Shown: positions 1-8,349 of the stretch, one piece after another | Layout of the letters: each line of letters starts with the position of its first letter | How positions within the stretch are numbered: the first letter of the stretch is position 1 | Assembly: GCF_002148795.1 (NCBI RefSeq) | Contig: NZ_MPOB01000007.1 | Coordinates: forward strand, 100,566-164,565 | Source of the DNA: Oceanibaculum nanhaiense | Lineage (GTDB): Bacteria; Pseudomonadota; Alphaproteobacteria; Oceanibaculales; Oceanibaculaceae | DNA length: 64,000 bases | Reading direction: 5' to 3' | Made by a program: the position numbers and the translations under genes | Notes under the pieces: model-generated | What the model was told of the DNA's origin: nothing | The model's database searches: none | What the model saw: the letters and a program-made list of their open reading frames with translations, nothing else

Positions 1-965
1 CGGTACTCGTCCAGTGTCGTGGCACCGACGCAATGCAGCTCGCCGCGTGCCAGGGCCGGCTTCAGCATGTTGGAGGCGTCCATCGCGCCATCCGCCTTGC
101 CGGCACCCACCAGCGTGTGCATCTCGTCGATGAACAGGATGATCTCGCCGGCCGCCGCCGAGATTTCGCTCAACACCGCTTTCAGTCGCTCCTCGAACTC
201 GCCGCGGAACTTGGCGCCGGCGATCAGCGACCCCAGGTCGAGCGACAGCAGCCGGCGGTTCTTCAGCGTCTCCGGCACGTCGCCATTGACGATGCGCTGG
301 GCCAGCCCCTCGACGATGGCGGTCTTGCCGACGCCGGGCTCGCCGATCAGCACGGGATTGTTCTTGGTGCGGCGTGACAGCACCTGGATGGTGCGGCGGA
401 TTTCCTCGTCGCGGCCGATCACCGGGTCGATCTTGCCCTCGCGGGCGGCGGCCGTCAGGTCGCGGGCATAGCGCTTCAGCGCGTCATAGCCCTGCTCGGC
501 CGACGCGGTGTCGGCGGTGCGGCCCTTGCGGACATCGTTGATCGCCTCGTTCAGCTTCTGCGGGGTGAGGCCGGCCTCCTTCAGCGCCTTGCCGGCATCG
601 CTGCCCTCGGCCAGGGCGAGCGCCAGCAACAGCCGCTCGGCGGTGACGAACTTGTCGCCCGCCTTCTCGGCGATCTTGGTCGCCTGATCGAGGATGCGCG
701 CCAGTTCCGGCGAGAGATAGACCTGGCCGGCACCGCTGCCCTCGACACGCGGCAGCTTTTCCAGCGCCGCATCGACGGTTGACAGCGCCTTGGCGGGATC
801 GCCGCCCGAGGCGCGGATGAGGTTGGCGGCCAGCCCTTCGGAATCGTCCAGCAGCACCTTCAGCAGGTGTTCCGGCATCAGCCTCTGATGGCCGCGCGTC
901 AGCGCCATGGTCTGGGCAGACTGCAGAAAGCCCTTCGACCGTTCGGTGAATTTCTCGATATCCAT
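1..965 (-). CDS. clpB: ATP-dependent disaggregase ClpB, N-terminal part (cut by window edge)
   Basis: ClpB is the Hsp100 disaggregase that, with DnaK, pulls proteins out of aggregates in the cytoplasm. About 321 codons are present, starting MDIEKF at 965 behind an AGGAG ribosome site. The Clp N-domain (about residues 1-145) contains the usual two repeats ([24 protein letters not shown]). The first AAA+ domain follows, with Walker [10 protein letters not shown], Walker [13 protein letters not shown], and [20 protein letters not shown] running to the edge. The second AAA+ domain and middle coiled coil lie outside the window. ClpB is distinguished from ClpA by the N-domain sequence and the [12 protein letters not shown] linker. 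A candidate heat-shock promoter lies upstream. Confidence 0.97.
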   Translation of the reverse strand, partial: MDIEKFTERSKGFLQSAQTMALTRGHQRLMPEHLLKVLLDDSEGLAANLIRASGGDPAKALSTVDAALEKLPRVEGSGAGQVYLSPELARILDQATKIAEKAGDKFVTAERLLLALALAEGSDAGKALKEAGLTPQKLNEAINDVRKGRTADTASAEQGYDALKRYARDLTAAAREGKIDPVIGRDEEIRRTIQVLSRRTKNNPVLIGEPGVGKTAIVEGLAQRIVNGDVPETLKNRRLLSLDLGSLIAGAKFRGEFEERLKAVLSEISAAAGEIILFIDEMHTLVGAGKADGAMDASNMLKPALARGELHCVGATTLDEY

Positions 966-1077
966 GCGATTGTCTCCTGTTGCGACACATCGATCCGCCT
1001 GCCCCTCAGGCCATTTCCGAGAGTGCGGCCCCGCCTGGCGGCGGCCGCTTCGGAACCGGATCCATGCTCTTTGCTAG

Positions 1078-1105
1078 AGATGGCGTGTCCTTTGTGTCAC
1101 ACAAG
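1078..1105 (-). promoter_or_regulatory. candidate sigma-32 heat-shock promoter of clpB
   Basis: Read on the minus strand, CTTG (1102-1105) is followed after exactly 18 bases by CCATCT (1078-1083). This fits the alphaproteobacterial RpoH pattern CTTG-N18-CYTATNT, about 110 bases before the clpB start. The promoter is inferred from pattern and context; no other good promoter is seen in this gap. Confidence 0.5.
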
Positions 1106-1175
1106 AGGCAGGCGCGCGAATAAGCGACTGGAATCGCGCGTTGACAGGTCAGCCTATAGGTTTAGAGAGTGACGC

Positions 1176-1943
1176 ATGTCCGATTCGCCGACCCTTACCC
1201 GCCTGTGCCGCTACCCCGTGAAGGGGATGAGCGCGAATGAGCTCGATTCGGTGGCGCTTTCCGTGGGAATGGCGATGCCGCATGACCGGCGTTTCGCCAT
1301 CGCCCATGGCTCGACCACCGACCTGCCGCCGGATGGCGGGTGGGCACCCAAGGCGAATTTCGTCACGCTGGTGAACTGCGCCAAGCTGGCCGGCATCGAG
1401 GCCGGCTTCGATGCGGAAACCGGCTTTCTGACGTTGAAGCGCGACGGCAGGCAGGTGGCACGCGCCGATATCAGTACGCCGCTCGGTCGCACCATCGTCG
1501 AGGATTTCCTGCGCGCCTATCTGGCAGGCGAGGTTCGCGGCGCGCTCCGGCTGATCGAGGCGAAGGAGGATGCCTTCACCGATTCGCGCGAAGGCAAGCT
1601 GTCGCTCATCAACCTCGCCAGCATCCACGATCTGGAGAGGGTGACCGGCCATCCGGTCGATCCGATCCGGTTTCGCGGCAATCTCTATATCGAGGGCTTG
1701 CCGGCCTGGGCGGAATTCGGCTGGACCGGGGACACGAAAATCCGGCTGGGCGGGGTGGAGTTCCGGCTCTACAAGCGCATCGGCCGCTGTGCGGCGACCA
1801 ATGTGAATCCGGCGACGGCGGAGCGCGACGCCAATCTGCCGCTGGCGCTGCGCCGCGGCTTTGGCCATCTCGACATGGGTGTCTATCTGCAGGTGACGGA
1901 ACCCGGCACCGTGCGGGTCGGGGACGCGCTGGCGGTTTCCTGA
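1176..1943 (+). CDS. MOSC domain-containing protein
   Basis: A 255-residue protein with an N-terminal MOSC beta-barrel domain (LCRYPVKGMSANELDSVAL, about residues 10-60) followed by a MOSC domain with FRGNLYIEGLPAWAEFGW and IGRCAATNVNP (about 165-215). The cysteine of the RCAATNV segment matches the conserved MOSC cysteine. MOSC proteins carry or transfer sulfur or bind molybdenum cofactor in molybdenum enzymes such as mARC/YcbX. The substrate here cannot be told. It stands alone, diverging from clpB. The ATG at 1176 is the first good start after the gap. Confidence 0.85.
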   Translation: MSDSPTLTRLCRYPVKGMSANELDSVALSVGMAMPHDRRFAIAHGSTTDLPPDGGWAPKANFVTLVNCAKLAGIEAGFDAETGFLTLKRDGRQVARADISTPLGRTIVEDFLRAYLAGEVRGALRLIEAKEDAFTDSREGKLSLINLASIHDLERVTGHPVDPIRFRGNLYIEGLPAWAEFGWTGDTKIRLGGVEFRLYKRIGRCAATNVNPATAERDANLPLALRRGFGHLDMGVYLQVTEPGTVRVGDALAVS

Positions 1944-1952
1944 CTTCCCTGC

Positions 1953-1981
1953 TTGACCCGGCAGCGAGGGGCGGGTAGGAC
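1953..1981 (+). promoter_or_regulatory. candidate sigma-70 promoter of small RNA
   Basis: CTTGACC with TTGACC at 1953-1958, a 17-base spacer, then TAGGAC at 1976-1981. The -35 box is close to the alphaproteobacterial CTTGAC consensus and the -10 box is weaker. Predicted initiation near 1988 falls at the first arm of a structured RNA. Confidence 0.5.
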
Positions 1982-1987
1982 AGGATC

Positions 1988-2144
1988 ATTATGGCAAAGC
2001 GCACCTTCATCAGGCTTGTGACCGTCCCGTTCTCGGCAGTCAAAGAGGACTCCCGGGACGAGTCCGCCCGCCGCGCGCCATAATTCAACGCTGATATAAG
2101 AACAGCCGAGCGCGCCGGACCCTGACGAAGGCGCGCTTTTTCTT
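1988..2144 (+). ncRNA. candidate structured small RNA with intrinsic terminator
   Basis: About 157 nt between a CTTGACC/TAGGAC promoter and a terminator. The 5' end ATTATGGC (1988-1995) is perfectly complementary to GCCATAAT (2077-2084). GCGC at 1999-2002 can pair with GCGC at 2073-2076. CGTCCCG (2023-2029) pairs with CGGGACG (2054-2060), extended by GAC/GTC across one bulge. A competing hairpin GGACTC/GAGTCC (2048-2053/2060-2065) overlaps the inner stem. Together these give a rod-like domain plus a terminator hairpin, as in small regulatory RNAs. A 30-codon frame (1991-2083) spans the same bases, but its ATG and TAA lie in the two closing arms, so coding is less likely. I do not recognise the RNA family. 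Confidence 0.5.
2109..2144 (+). terminator. intrinsic terminator of the candidate small RNA
   Basis: A perfect 8-bp stem AGCGCGCC (2109-2116) / GGCGCGCT (2130-2137) followed by a run of T residues (TTTTTCTT). It ends transcription from the 1953 promoter before the MATE gene. Confidence 0.75.
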
Positions 2145-2213
2145 AATCGCCAGGCTTCTTGCCTCCAAAATCCAGCGCCCTCGTCTTCCGGCCCCTCGGC
2201 GGAGGAACAAGAG

Positions 2214-3620
2214 ATGTCCGTCGCTGCCAGTCTGCTGAGAGACACGCGTCCGCCCGCCGAAAGCGGCCGGCCCAACTGGGACGAAACCCGCGCCACCCTG
2301 AAACTGGCGCTGCCGCTGATTCTGGCGCAGCTCGCCCAGATGGCGATCAACACAACCGATGTTGTGATGACCGGCTGGCTGGGGCCGGAGATGCTGGCCG
2401 CCGGCACGCTGGCGACCAACTATATGTTTCCGCTGTTCTTCCTGGGCATGGGGATTCTGGCGGCGGTTGCGCCGCTGATCTCGCAGGCGCTGGGGGCGCG
2501 GCAGTTCCGCAATGTCCGGCGCAGCGTGCGCCAGGGCTTCTGGGCCGGTGCCGCGCTGTCCGTGCCCTATTTCTTCCTGCTGCTGTTCTCGGCGCCGATC
2601 ATGGCGCTGCTGGGTCAGAAGCCGGAGGCGGTGGCCGAGGCGGAACGCTATCTGCATGTATCGATGATCGCCATTCCCTTCGTGCTGTGGCTGATTCCGC
2701 TGCGCATCCTGCTGGCCTCGCACGGCAAGGCGCATCTGGTGCTCATCAGCTCCACCACCGGCTTCTTCCTGAACATTCTCGGCAATTACACCTTCATGTT
2801 CGGCAATTTCGGCTTTCCGAGGCTGGAGCTGGTGGGGGCGGCGATCAGCTCCGTGCTGGTGAACGTCGCCATGTTCTCGGTCCTGCTGGCCTATTGCCTG
2901 ACGAACCGGCGGCTGCGGCGCTATCGCATCCTGGCGCGTTGGTGGCGGCCGGACTGGCCGCGCTTTGCCACCATTTTCCGCATCGGCGTGCCCAGCGGCC
3001 TGACCAACCTGGCGGAGGTCGGGCTGTTCTCGGCGGCCAGCTTCCTGATCGGCGCGATCAGCATCCAGGCGCTGGCGGCGCACGCCATCGCCCTGCAATG
3101 CGCGGCGCTCAGCTTCATGGTGCCCTATGGGCTGTCGCAGGCGACGACGATCCGTGTCGGGCTGGCGGCAGGGGCGGAGAACCGGCCCGGCGTGCGCCGT
3201 GCCGGGGTGATCTCGCTGTCGCTGGGGCTGGGCTATGCGGTCGCTGCGGCGCTGGGCCTCTGGCTGGCGGGCGACTTCATCGCCGGGCTGTTCCTCGATC
3301 ATCACGATCCGAAAAATCTGCCGGTCATCGAGATCGCGGTGCGGCTGCTGCTGATCGCCGCCTGGTTCCAGCTGTTCGACGCCACCCAGACCATCGCGCT
3401 GGGGGCGTTGCGCGGTCTGCGCGATACCGCCGTGCCGATGGCCTATGCGATTGCCGGCTATTGGGGGCTGGGCTTCACCGGCGCGGTGATCCTGGGCTAC
3501 TGGGTCGAGATCGCGCCGGGCTGGGGCGGCGTCTATGGCGTGTGGCTGGGTTTCGTCATCGGGCTTGCCAGCGTGGCGGTGGCGCTCATCCTGCGCTTTC
3601 TTGCCCGCACGCGGGTTTAG
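2214..3620 (+). CDS. MATE family multidrug/toxin exporter
   Basis: A 468-residue inner-membrane protein with about twelve hydrophobic helices in two pseudo-symmetric halves, typical of NorM-like MATE cation antiporters (usual length 450-480). The first repeat starts with LKLALPLILAQLAQMAINTT, followed by a motif resembling GWLGPEMLAAGTLATNY. The second half begins near FATIFRIGVPSGLTNLAEVG. These exporters expel cationic drugs or metabolites using a Na+ or H+ gradient; the substrate cannot be predicted. The ATG at 2214 has GGAGG eight bases upstream. It is a single gene between the small-RNA terminator and accA. Confidence 0.9.
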   Translation: MSVAASLLRDTRPPAESGRPNWDETRATLKLALPLILAQLAQMAINTTDVVMTGWLGPEMLAAGTLATNYMFPLFFLGMGILAAVAPLISQALGARQFRNVRRSVRQGFWAGAALSVPYFFLLLFSAPIMALLGQKPEAVAEAERYLHVSMIAIPFVLWLIPLRILLASHGKAHLVLISSTTGFFLNILGNYTFMFGNFGFPRLELVGAAISSVLVNVAMFSVLLAYCLTNRRLRRYRILARWWRPDWPRFATIFRIGVPSGLTNLAEVGLFSAASFLIGAISIQALAAHAIALQCAALSFMVPYGLSQATTIRVGLAAGAENRPGVRRAGVISLSLGLGYAVAAALGLWLAGDFIAGLFLDHHDPKNLPVIEIAVRLLLIAAWFQLFDATQTIALGALRGLRDTAVPMAYAIAGYWGLGFTGAVILGYWVEIAPGWGGVYGVWLGFVIGLASVAVALILRFLARTRV

Positions 3621-3702
3621 GCGAAAACCCCTGACTTGTGCCGAGGCGGCGGCGCCGGTATGGTGCCGCCGACTTCGCGACTGAACAGGTCACTGGGGAC
3701 GC

Positions 3703-4659
3703 ATGCGCAGTTTTCTGGATTTCGAGAAGCCGATTGCCGAGGTCGAAGGCAAGATCGAGGAGCTTCGGCATCTGTCCGGCGGCAGTGAGATCAACATTGC
3801 CGAGGAAGTGGCGCGGCTGGAAGGCAAGGTCGAGCGTCTGCTGCTGACCACCTATCAGAAGCTCACGCCCTGGCAGAAGGTGCAGGTGGCGCGCCATCAG
3901 GACCGGCCGCGCTTCAGGAACATCATCTCGCATCTGATCGAGGAATTCACGCCGCTGGCGGGCGACCGCAACTTCGGCGAGGATTCCGCGCTGCCGGGCG
4001 GGCTGGGCCGGTTCCGCGGCCATTCCGTCGTCGTCATGGGGATGGAGAAGGGTTCGACCACCGAAGAGCGCGTGCGCTACAATTTCGGCATGGCCAAGCC
4101 CGAGGGCTACCGCAAGGCCCGCCGGCTGATCGAGCTGGCCGACCGGTTCGGCCTGCCGATCGTGACCTTCATCGACACGGCGGGCGCTTACCCCGGCGTC
4201 GGCGCGGAAGAGCGCGGCCAGGCCGAGGCCATCGCGCGCTCCATCGAGGCCTGCCTCGCCGTCAAGGTGCCGGTGATCGCCTGCATCGTCGGCGAGGGCG
4301 GTTCCGGCGGCGCCATCGCGCTGGCCGCCGCCGATCACATCATCATGTTCGAACACTCGGTCTATTCGGTGATCTCGCCGGAAGGCTGTGCCTCGATCCT
4401 GTGGCGCAGCGCCGATCAGTCGCAGGTCGCCGCCGAGGCGCTGCGGCTGACCGCGCAGGATCTGTACAAGCTGGATGTGATCGACGAAATCGTGCAGGAG
4501 CCGGTGGGCGGCGCGCACCGCCGCCCTGACGAGGCGCTGACGGCGCTCGGCGATTCCATCGAGAAGGCGCTGAAGATTCTGCTGCCGCAGAATGGCAAGG
4601 ACCTCAAGGCGAAGCGCCGTGAGAAATTCCTCGCCATGGGCAAGATCGGCCTGTCCTGA
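3703..4659 (+). CDS. accA: acetyl-CoA carboxylase carboxyltransferase subunit alpha
   Basis: AccA, 318 residues (E. coli AccA has 319). With AccD it transfers the carboxyl group from carboxybiotin to acetyl-CoA, giving malonyl-CoA for fatty acid synthesis. The N-terminal segment MRSFLDFEKPIAEVEGKIEEL, the LTPWQKVQVARHQDRP block, and the crotonase-type oxyanion and CoA-binding glycines (TAGAYPGVGAEERGQAEAIA and GEGGSGGAIAL) are all clear. The gene converges on fhs, with a shared hairpin in between. The ATG at 3703 follows GGGGA. Confidence 0.97.
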   Translation: MRSFLDFEKPIAEVEGKIEELRHLSGGSEINIAEEVARLEGKVERLLLTTYQKLTPWQKVQVARHQDRPRFRNIISHLIEEFTPLAGDRNFGEDSALPGGLGRFRGHSVVVMGMEKGSTTEERVRYNFGMAKPEGYRKARRLIELADRFGLPIVTFIDTAGAYPGVGAEERGQAEAIARSIEACLAVKVPVIACIVGEGGSGGAIALAAADHIIMFEHSVYSVISPEGCASILWRSADQSQVAAEALRLTAQDLYKLDVIDEIVQEPVGGAHRRPDEALTALGDSIEKALKILLPQNGKDLKAKRREKFLAMGKIGLS

Positions 4660-4667
4660 TCGGCTTT

Positions 4668-4693
4668 GAGGGGCTGTGTTAGAACAGCCCCTC
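4668..4693. terminator. shared hairpin between convergent accA and fhs
   Basis: A perfect 10-bp inverted repeat, GAGGGGCTGT (4668-4677) / ACAGCCCCTC (4684-4693), with a 6-base loop. The fhs stop codon (4679-4681) lies in the loop. There is no strong T run, so it may slow or protect both 3' ends rather than be a classic terminator. Confidence 0.45.
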
Positions 4694-6361
4694 GATTTCG
4701 CCCTTCTGGTTCACATAGATCGAATTGGCCGCCGGCACGCGCGGCAGGCCGGGCATCGTCATGATGTCGCCGCAGATCGCCACCACGAATTCGGCGCCTG
4801 CCGACAGCCGGACCTCGCGCACCGGCACGATATGGCCGGCGGGCGCGCCGCGCGCTGTGGCGTCGGTTGAGAAGCTGTATTGCGTCTTGGCGATGCAGAC
4901 CGGGAAATGCCCGAAGCCGTCCGCCTCCATCTGCTCGAAACGGCGGGCGACGGTGGCGTCGAAGGCGATGTCCTCGGCGCCGTAGATCGACCGGGCAACG
5001 GTACGCACTTTTTCCGCCAGCCGCATCTCGTCAGGATAGAGGGTCTTGAAGTTGGACTGGCCGCTATCCGCCAGTTCGGCCACGCGCGCGGCCATCGCCT
5101 CGATGCCCGCACCACCCTCGGCCCAGTGCCGGTTCAGGAAGCAATCGACGCCCTGCGCCCGGCAATATTCCAGCACCGCCGCCGTTTCCGCCCCGGTATC
5201 GCCGGTGAAGGCATTGATGCCAACCACCAGCGGGACGCCATATTTCCGCACATTGGCGATATGCCGGCCAAGATTGGCGAGGCCGGCCTCGACGGCGGCG
5301 ACATTCTCCTGCCCCAGATCGGCCTTGGCCACGCCGCCATGCATCTTCAGCGCGCGGATGGTGGCGACGATGACGGCGGCGTCCGGCGCCAGCCCGGCCT
5401 TGCGGCATTTGATGTCGAAGAATTTCTCCGCCCCCAGATCGGCGCCGAAGCCGGCCTCAGTGACCACGTAATCGGCCATTTTCAGCGCTGCCTTGGTGGC
5501 GATGACCGAATTGCAGCCATGCGCGATGTTGGCGAACGGGCCGCCATGCACCAGGGCCGGGTTGTTCTCCAGCGTCTGCACCAGATTGGGCATCAGCGCA
5601 TCGCGCAGCAGCGCCGCCATCGGGCCGGCGGCCATCAGCTCCGCCGCGCGCACCGGCCGGCGTTCGCTTGTGTAGCCGACGACAATGCGGCCCAGCCGCG
5701 CGGTCAGGTCTTCCAGGTCCGTCGCCAGGCAGAAGATCGCCATCACCTCCGACGCTACGACGATGTCGAACCCGTCCTCGCGCGGATAGCCGTTGGCGGG
5801 GCCGCCCAGCGAGCTGACGATCTGGCGCAGCGCCCGGTCGTTCATGTCCAGCACCCGGCGCCAGGTGACGCGGCGGGTGTCGATGCCGATTTTGTTGCCC
5901 CAATGGATGTGATTGTCGATCAGCGCGGCCAGCAGATTGTTCGCCGCCGCGATGGCGTGGAAATCGCCGGTGAAATGCAGGTTGATATCTTCCATCGGCA
6001 CGACCTGGGCGTGACCGCCGCCGGCGGCCCCGCCCTTCATGCCGAAGCACGGGCCGAGGCTGGGCTCGCGCAGGCAGATCATCGTCTTCCGGCCGATCCG
6101 GTTCAGCCCGTCACCGAGACCCACCGTGGTGGTGGTCTTGCCCTCGCCGGCGGGCGTCGGGCTCATCGCCGTTACCAGGATCAGCCGGCCGTCCGGCCGG
6201 TCCTTGAGGGAGGCGATATAGGCCAGGTCGATCTTCGCCTTGGTCGGCCCGTACCGGTACAGCTTGTCGGCCGGGATCGCCAGGCGCGCGGCAATGTCCT
6301 CGATGGGCTTCAGCCGGGCTTCGCGGGCAATCTCGATATCGGATTTCGGGCTGCTCGACAC
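4679..6361 (-). CDS. fhs: formate--tetrahydrofolate ligase
   Basis: Fhs joins formate to tetrahydrofolate using ATP, giving 10-formyl-THF for one-carbon metabolism. The GTG start at 6359-6361 is chosen because GGGGGAG lies 7 bases upstream and the product (560 residues) then matches the family's usual 555-560. An upstream extension to an ATG at 6418 has no family resemblance. The P-loop [11 protein letters not shown] is at residues 69-79. [18 protein letters not shown] and the family-typical TGDFHAI and [15 protein letters not shown] segments follow. It is a single gene; no glycine-cleavage genes are nearby. Confidence 0.95.
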   Translation of the reverse strand: MSSSPKSDIEIAREARLKPIEDIAARLAIPADKLYRYGPTKAKIDLAYIASLKDRPDGRLILVTAMSPTPAGEGKTTTTVGLGDGLNRIGRKTMICLREPSLGPCFGMKGGAAGGGHAQVVPMEDINLHFTGDFHAIAAANNLLAALIDNHIHWGNKIGIDTRRVTWRRVLDMNDRALRQIVSSLGGPANGYPREDGFDIVVASEVMAIFCLATDLEDLTARLGRIVVGYTSERRPVRAAELMAAGPMAALLRDALMPNLVQTLENNPALVHGGPFANIAHGCNSVIATKAALKMADYVVTEAGFGADLGAEKFFDIKCRKAGLAPDAAVIVATIRALKMHGGVAKADLGQENVAAVEAGLANLGRHIANVRKYGVPLVVGINAFTGDTGAETAAVLEYCRAQGVDCFLNRHWAEGGAGIEAMAARVAELADSGQSNFKTLYPDEMRLAEKVRTVARSIYGAEDIAFDATVARRFEQMEADGFGHFPVCIAKTQYSFSTDATARGAPAGHIVPVREVRLSAGAEFVVAICGDIMTMPGLPRVPAANSIYVNQKGEIEGLF

Positions 6362-6566
6362 CTGTGGTCTCCCCCTGTTTTTGTTTTCCCGGTGGCCGCG
6401 GCGATCTGACGCTGGCATTCTGTCGGAAGGGTTTTCTGAATATCGGCGGCCACTATGGCGAATGTTGCTGGCTTTCGTCCAGCAAGGCCTTGTTAACCTT
6501 TGCTTAAGCCAAGCGAATTTAGTCTAGTGCGATGCGGCCGGCGTGCGCCGCCTGTGGGGAGCGACA

Positions 6567-7103
6567 ATGTCCGGCAATAATTCGAACGACCTGAAGCCCG
6601 AAATCCTGAAGCTTTTCGCCTTCACTCAGAAGATCCGGAACGAGCTTGCCGCGATTCGCAAGCCGGGCGAGGATTCGGACCGGTTCAACAGCATGTCGCA
6701 GGAACTGGACGCCATTGTTGCGGCGACCGAGGATGCGACCAACACGATCCTGGAAAGCGTCGAGGAGATCGACGCCATCGCCCAGGATATCCGCGCCATG
6801 GCACCGGACAACAAGCCGATGACCGCGAAGCTGGATGCCATTGGCGACCGCATCGGCGCGGTGTTCGAGGCCTGCACCTTCCAGGACATCACCGGACAGC
6901 GCGTCTCCAAGGTCGTGACCTCGCTGAAATTCATCGACGAGAAGCTGAACACCATGGTCAGCCTGTGGGGCAAGGACGAGCTGGCGCGCCTGTCCAAGGA
7001 GATCGGCGAGGATGTGCGCGAGGGCGACAAAGCCCTGTTGAATGGCCCGCAATTGAAGGGCCAGGGCGTCAGCCAGGACGATATCGACCGCCTGTTCGAC
7101 TGA
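6567..7103 (+). CDS. cheZ: protein phosphatase CheZ (chemotaxis)
   Basis: A 178-residue helical protein. CheZ dephosphorylates the response regulator CheY-P and so resets the flagellar switch. The catalytic segment FQDITGQR (residues 105-112) carries Asp107 and Gln111, equivalent to Asp143 and Gln147 of the enterobacterial enzyme. The C-terminal tail VSQDDIDRLFD matches the short acidic helix that docks on CheY. The ATG at 6567 has GGGGAG upstream; a start at 6543 would add 8 unsupported residues. No other chemotaxis gene lies in the window. The following gene begins 9 bases downstream and may be co-transcribed. Confidence 0.88.
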   Translation: MSGNNSNDLKPEILKLFAFTQKIRNELAAIRKPGEDSDRFNSMSQELDAIVAATEDATNTILESVEEIDAIAQDIRAMAPDNKPMTAKLDAIGDRIGAVFEACTFQDITGQRVSKVVTSLKFIDEKLNTMVSLWGKDELARLSKEIGEDVREGDKALLNGPQLKGQGVSQDDIDRLFD

Positions 7104-7112
7104 CCGGAGACG

Positions 7113-7529
7113 ATGGGCATGGGGCCGGCCCATCTCGGCCGCGTCGCGTCAGGGCGCGGTTTCGCCAGCGAGCGCATGGCGCTGCCCCAGGTACAGCAGG
7201 GATTGCAGGCGCTGGGCGGCGGCATCGCCATGGTGCCTGGCACGCTGAACCTGCTGCTCGATCTGCCATTTGCCGGGGTCCTGCCCTTCTATGTGACGGA
7301 GGCCGATCTGGGCGGCGTCATCTGGTCGGACCATGTGCCCGGCCGCAAGGGGTTGTCGATCGGACGGGCGCTGATCGCCGAGCGTTATCGCGGGCTGGTG
7401 CTGCGCGGCGACGAGCCGGCCTATCCGGCGAATCAGGTGGAGATCGCCTGCGAGGTGCGGCTGCGCGACACTTTGGGGCTGGCCGATGGCGCCCGCCTGG
7501 ATTTCCGCCTGGTCGATAGTTTCAGATAG
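7113..7529 (+). CDS. RibK/DUF120-like protein (archaeal CTP-dependent riboflavin kinase fold)
   Basis: A 138-residue protein resembling archaeal CTP-dependent riboflavin kinases (PF01982) along its length. GRVASGRGFASERM (residues 9-22) matches the nucleotide-binding G-x-V-x-S-G-x-G start. VPGTLNLLLD (41-50) carries the Thr44 and Asn46 that bind metal and nucleotide in the archaeal enzyme. ANQVEIACEVRLRDTLGLADGARL is the C-terminal barrel segment with the flavin-side glutamate. RibK makes FMN from riboflavin using CTP. This genome also has the normal bacterial RibF (29142-30107), so the role here is open. GGAG precedes the ATG at 7113. It may be co-transcribed with cheZ. Family resemblance is seen; kinase activity is inferred. 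Confidence 0.7.
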   Translation: MGMGPAHLGRVASGRGFASERMALPQVQQGLQALGGGIAMVPGTLNLLLDLPFAGVLPFYVTEADLGGVIWSDHVPGRKGLSIGRALIAERYRGLVLRGDEPAYPANQVEIACEVRLRDTLGLADGARLDFRLVDSFR

Positions 7530-7537
7530 CAGCGCCG

Positions 7538-7834
7538 TCAGGTTATCGCCCAGCCGATCAGGGCGGCGCCGATGACAAGCTGGAAGATGCCGCCGACAAT
7601 CCGGGCCGCGATGAAGGCCTGCAGCGCGCCGACGAAGAACAGCGCCCCCAGCCCCATCAGCACCCAGGCGAACAGCGTGGCGTCACCCATGCCGGAACCG
7701 GCGGCAACGCCGTCGAAGAAATCCGCCAGCACCGTGCGCAGCGTGTTCAGGGCACCCAGCACCGTGTCGGCGACCCAGGCCAGTGCCGCACCGATCATCG
7801 CCCCCAGATCGTGCAGCAGATTCGCTTCGGCCAT
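7538..7834 (-). CDS. small hypothetical membrane protein
   Basis: A 98-residue protein that I do not recognise. The N-terminal half (residues 8-48) is amphipathic. Two hydrophobic stretches (about 52-72 and 76-96, LFAWVLMGLGALFFVGALQ and IVGGIFQLVIGAALIGWAI) should span the membrane and take up the end of the protein. GGAAGG lies about 10 bases before the ATG. It converges on the RibK-like gene, with 8 bases between stop codons, and diverges from the PilZ gene. Confidence 0.6.
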   Translation of the reverse strand: MAEANLLHDLGAMIGAALAWVADTVLGALNTLRTVLADFFDGVAAGSGMGDATLFAWVLMGLGALFFVGALQAFIAARIVGGIFQLVIGAALIGWAIT

Positions 7835-7977
7835 GATCGGAAATCCTTCCCCGGCGGAGATAATAAGGCCGCGTTCTCAATATTTTGCGGCGTTAACGAT
7901 TGATTCAGCTTAACCGTGTTTAATTGTTTCGTGGCGAACATTTGAGACGTTGGGCCACGGAAAGGCAAGATAGGGTC

Positions 7978-8337
7978 ATGTTCGCGAAACTGAAGCAAAT
8001 GCTCACGGTCGATGATCGCCGGATCGCCCCGCGCGTCGAGCCGGTTGGCGACTGTTTCGTGGAACTCGATGGCCATCGCTTTGCCCTGAAGAACTGGAGC
8101 CTCACCGGCCTGTTCTTCGGCCCGTGCGATCTGGTCGTGCCGAAGCAGAAAATCTATCTGCGGCTGTGCGTGAAGGACGAGGCGGTCGATATCGACTTTC
8201 CGGTCGAGGCGGTGGTGGCACGCGTGCAGCCTGACGGCATGGTCGGCGCCTTCTTCTACAGCATGAATCCGGGGCTGAAGAAGCAGATCATCAAATATTT
8301 CACGCATCAGCGCGAACTCGTCGGCGACGAGAATTAA
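7978..8337 (+). CDS. PilZ domain protein (cyclic-di-GMP binding)
   Basis: A 119-residue single-domain protein. Both halves of the PilZ c-di-GMP signature are visible: an arginine switch RRIAPR (residues 14-19) and NWSLTG (39-44), fitting RxxxR and (D/N)xSxxG. The rest folds as a beta-barrel (IYLRLCVKDEAVDIDFPVEAVVARV). Such proteins act as small c-di-GMP receptors for motility, polysaccharide or pili; the partner is unknown. The ATG at 7978 is preferred over one 18 codons upstream, because the PilZ fold starts right after it and the extension is arginine-rich without support. Confidence 0.82.
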   Translation: MFAKLKQMLTVDDRRIAPRVEPVGDCFVELDGHRFALKNWSLTGLFFGPCDLVVPKQKIYLRLCVKDEAVDIDFPVEAVVARVQPDGMVGAFFYSMNPGLKKQIIKYFTHQRELVGDEN

Positions 8338-8349
8338 CAGCTTCGCCGA

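Noticed and set aside
1991..2083. 30-codon frame MAKRTFIRL... as a small protein gene
   Set aside because: Its start and stop codons are the two arms of a perfect 8-bp stem, and a predicted RNA start lies at the ATG, leaving no room for a ribosome site. A structured RNA explains it better.
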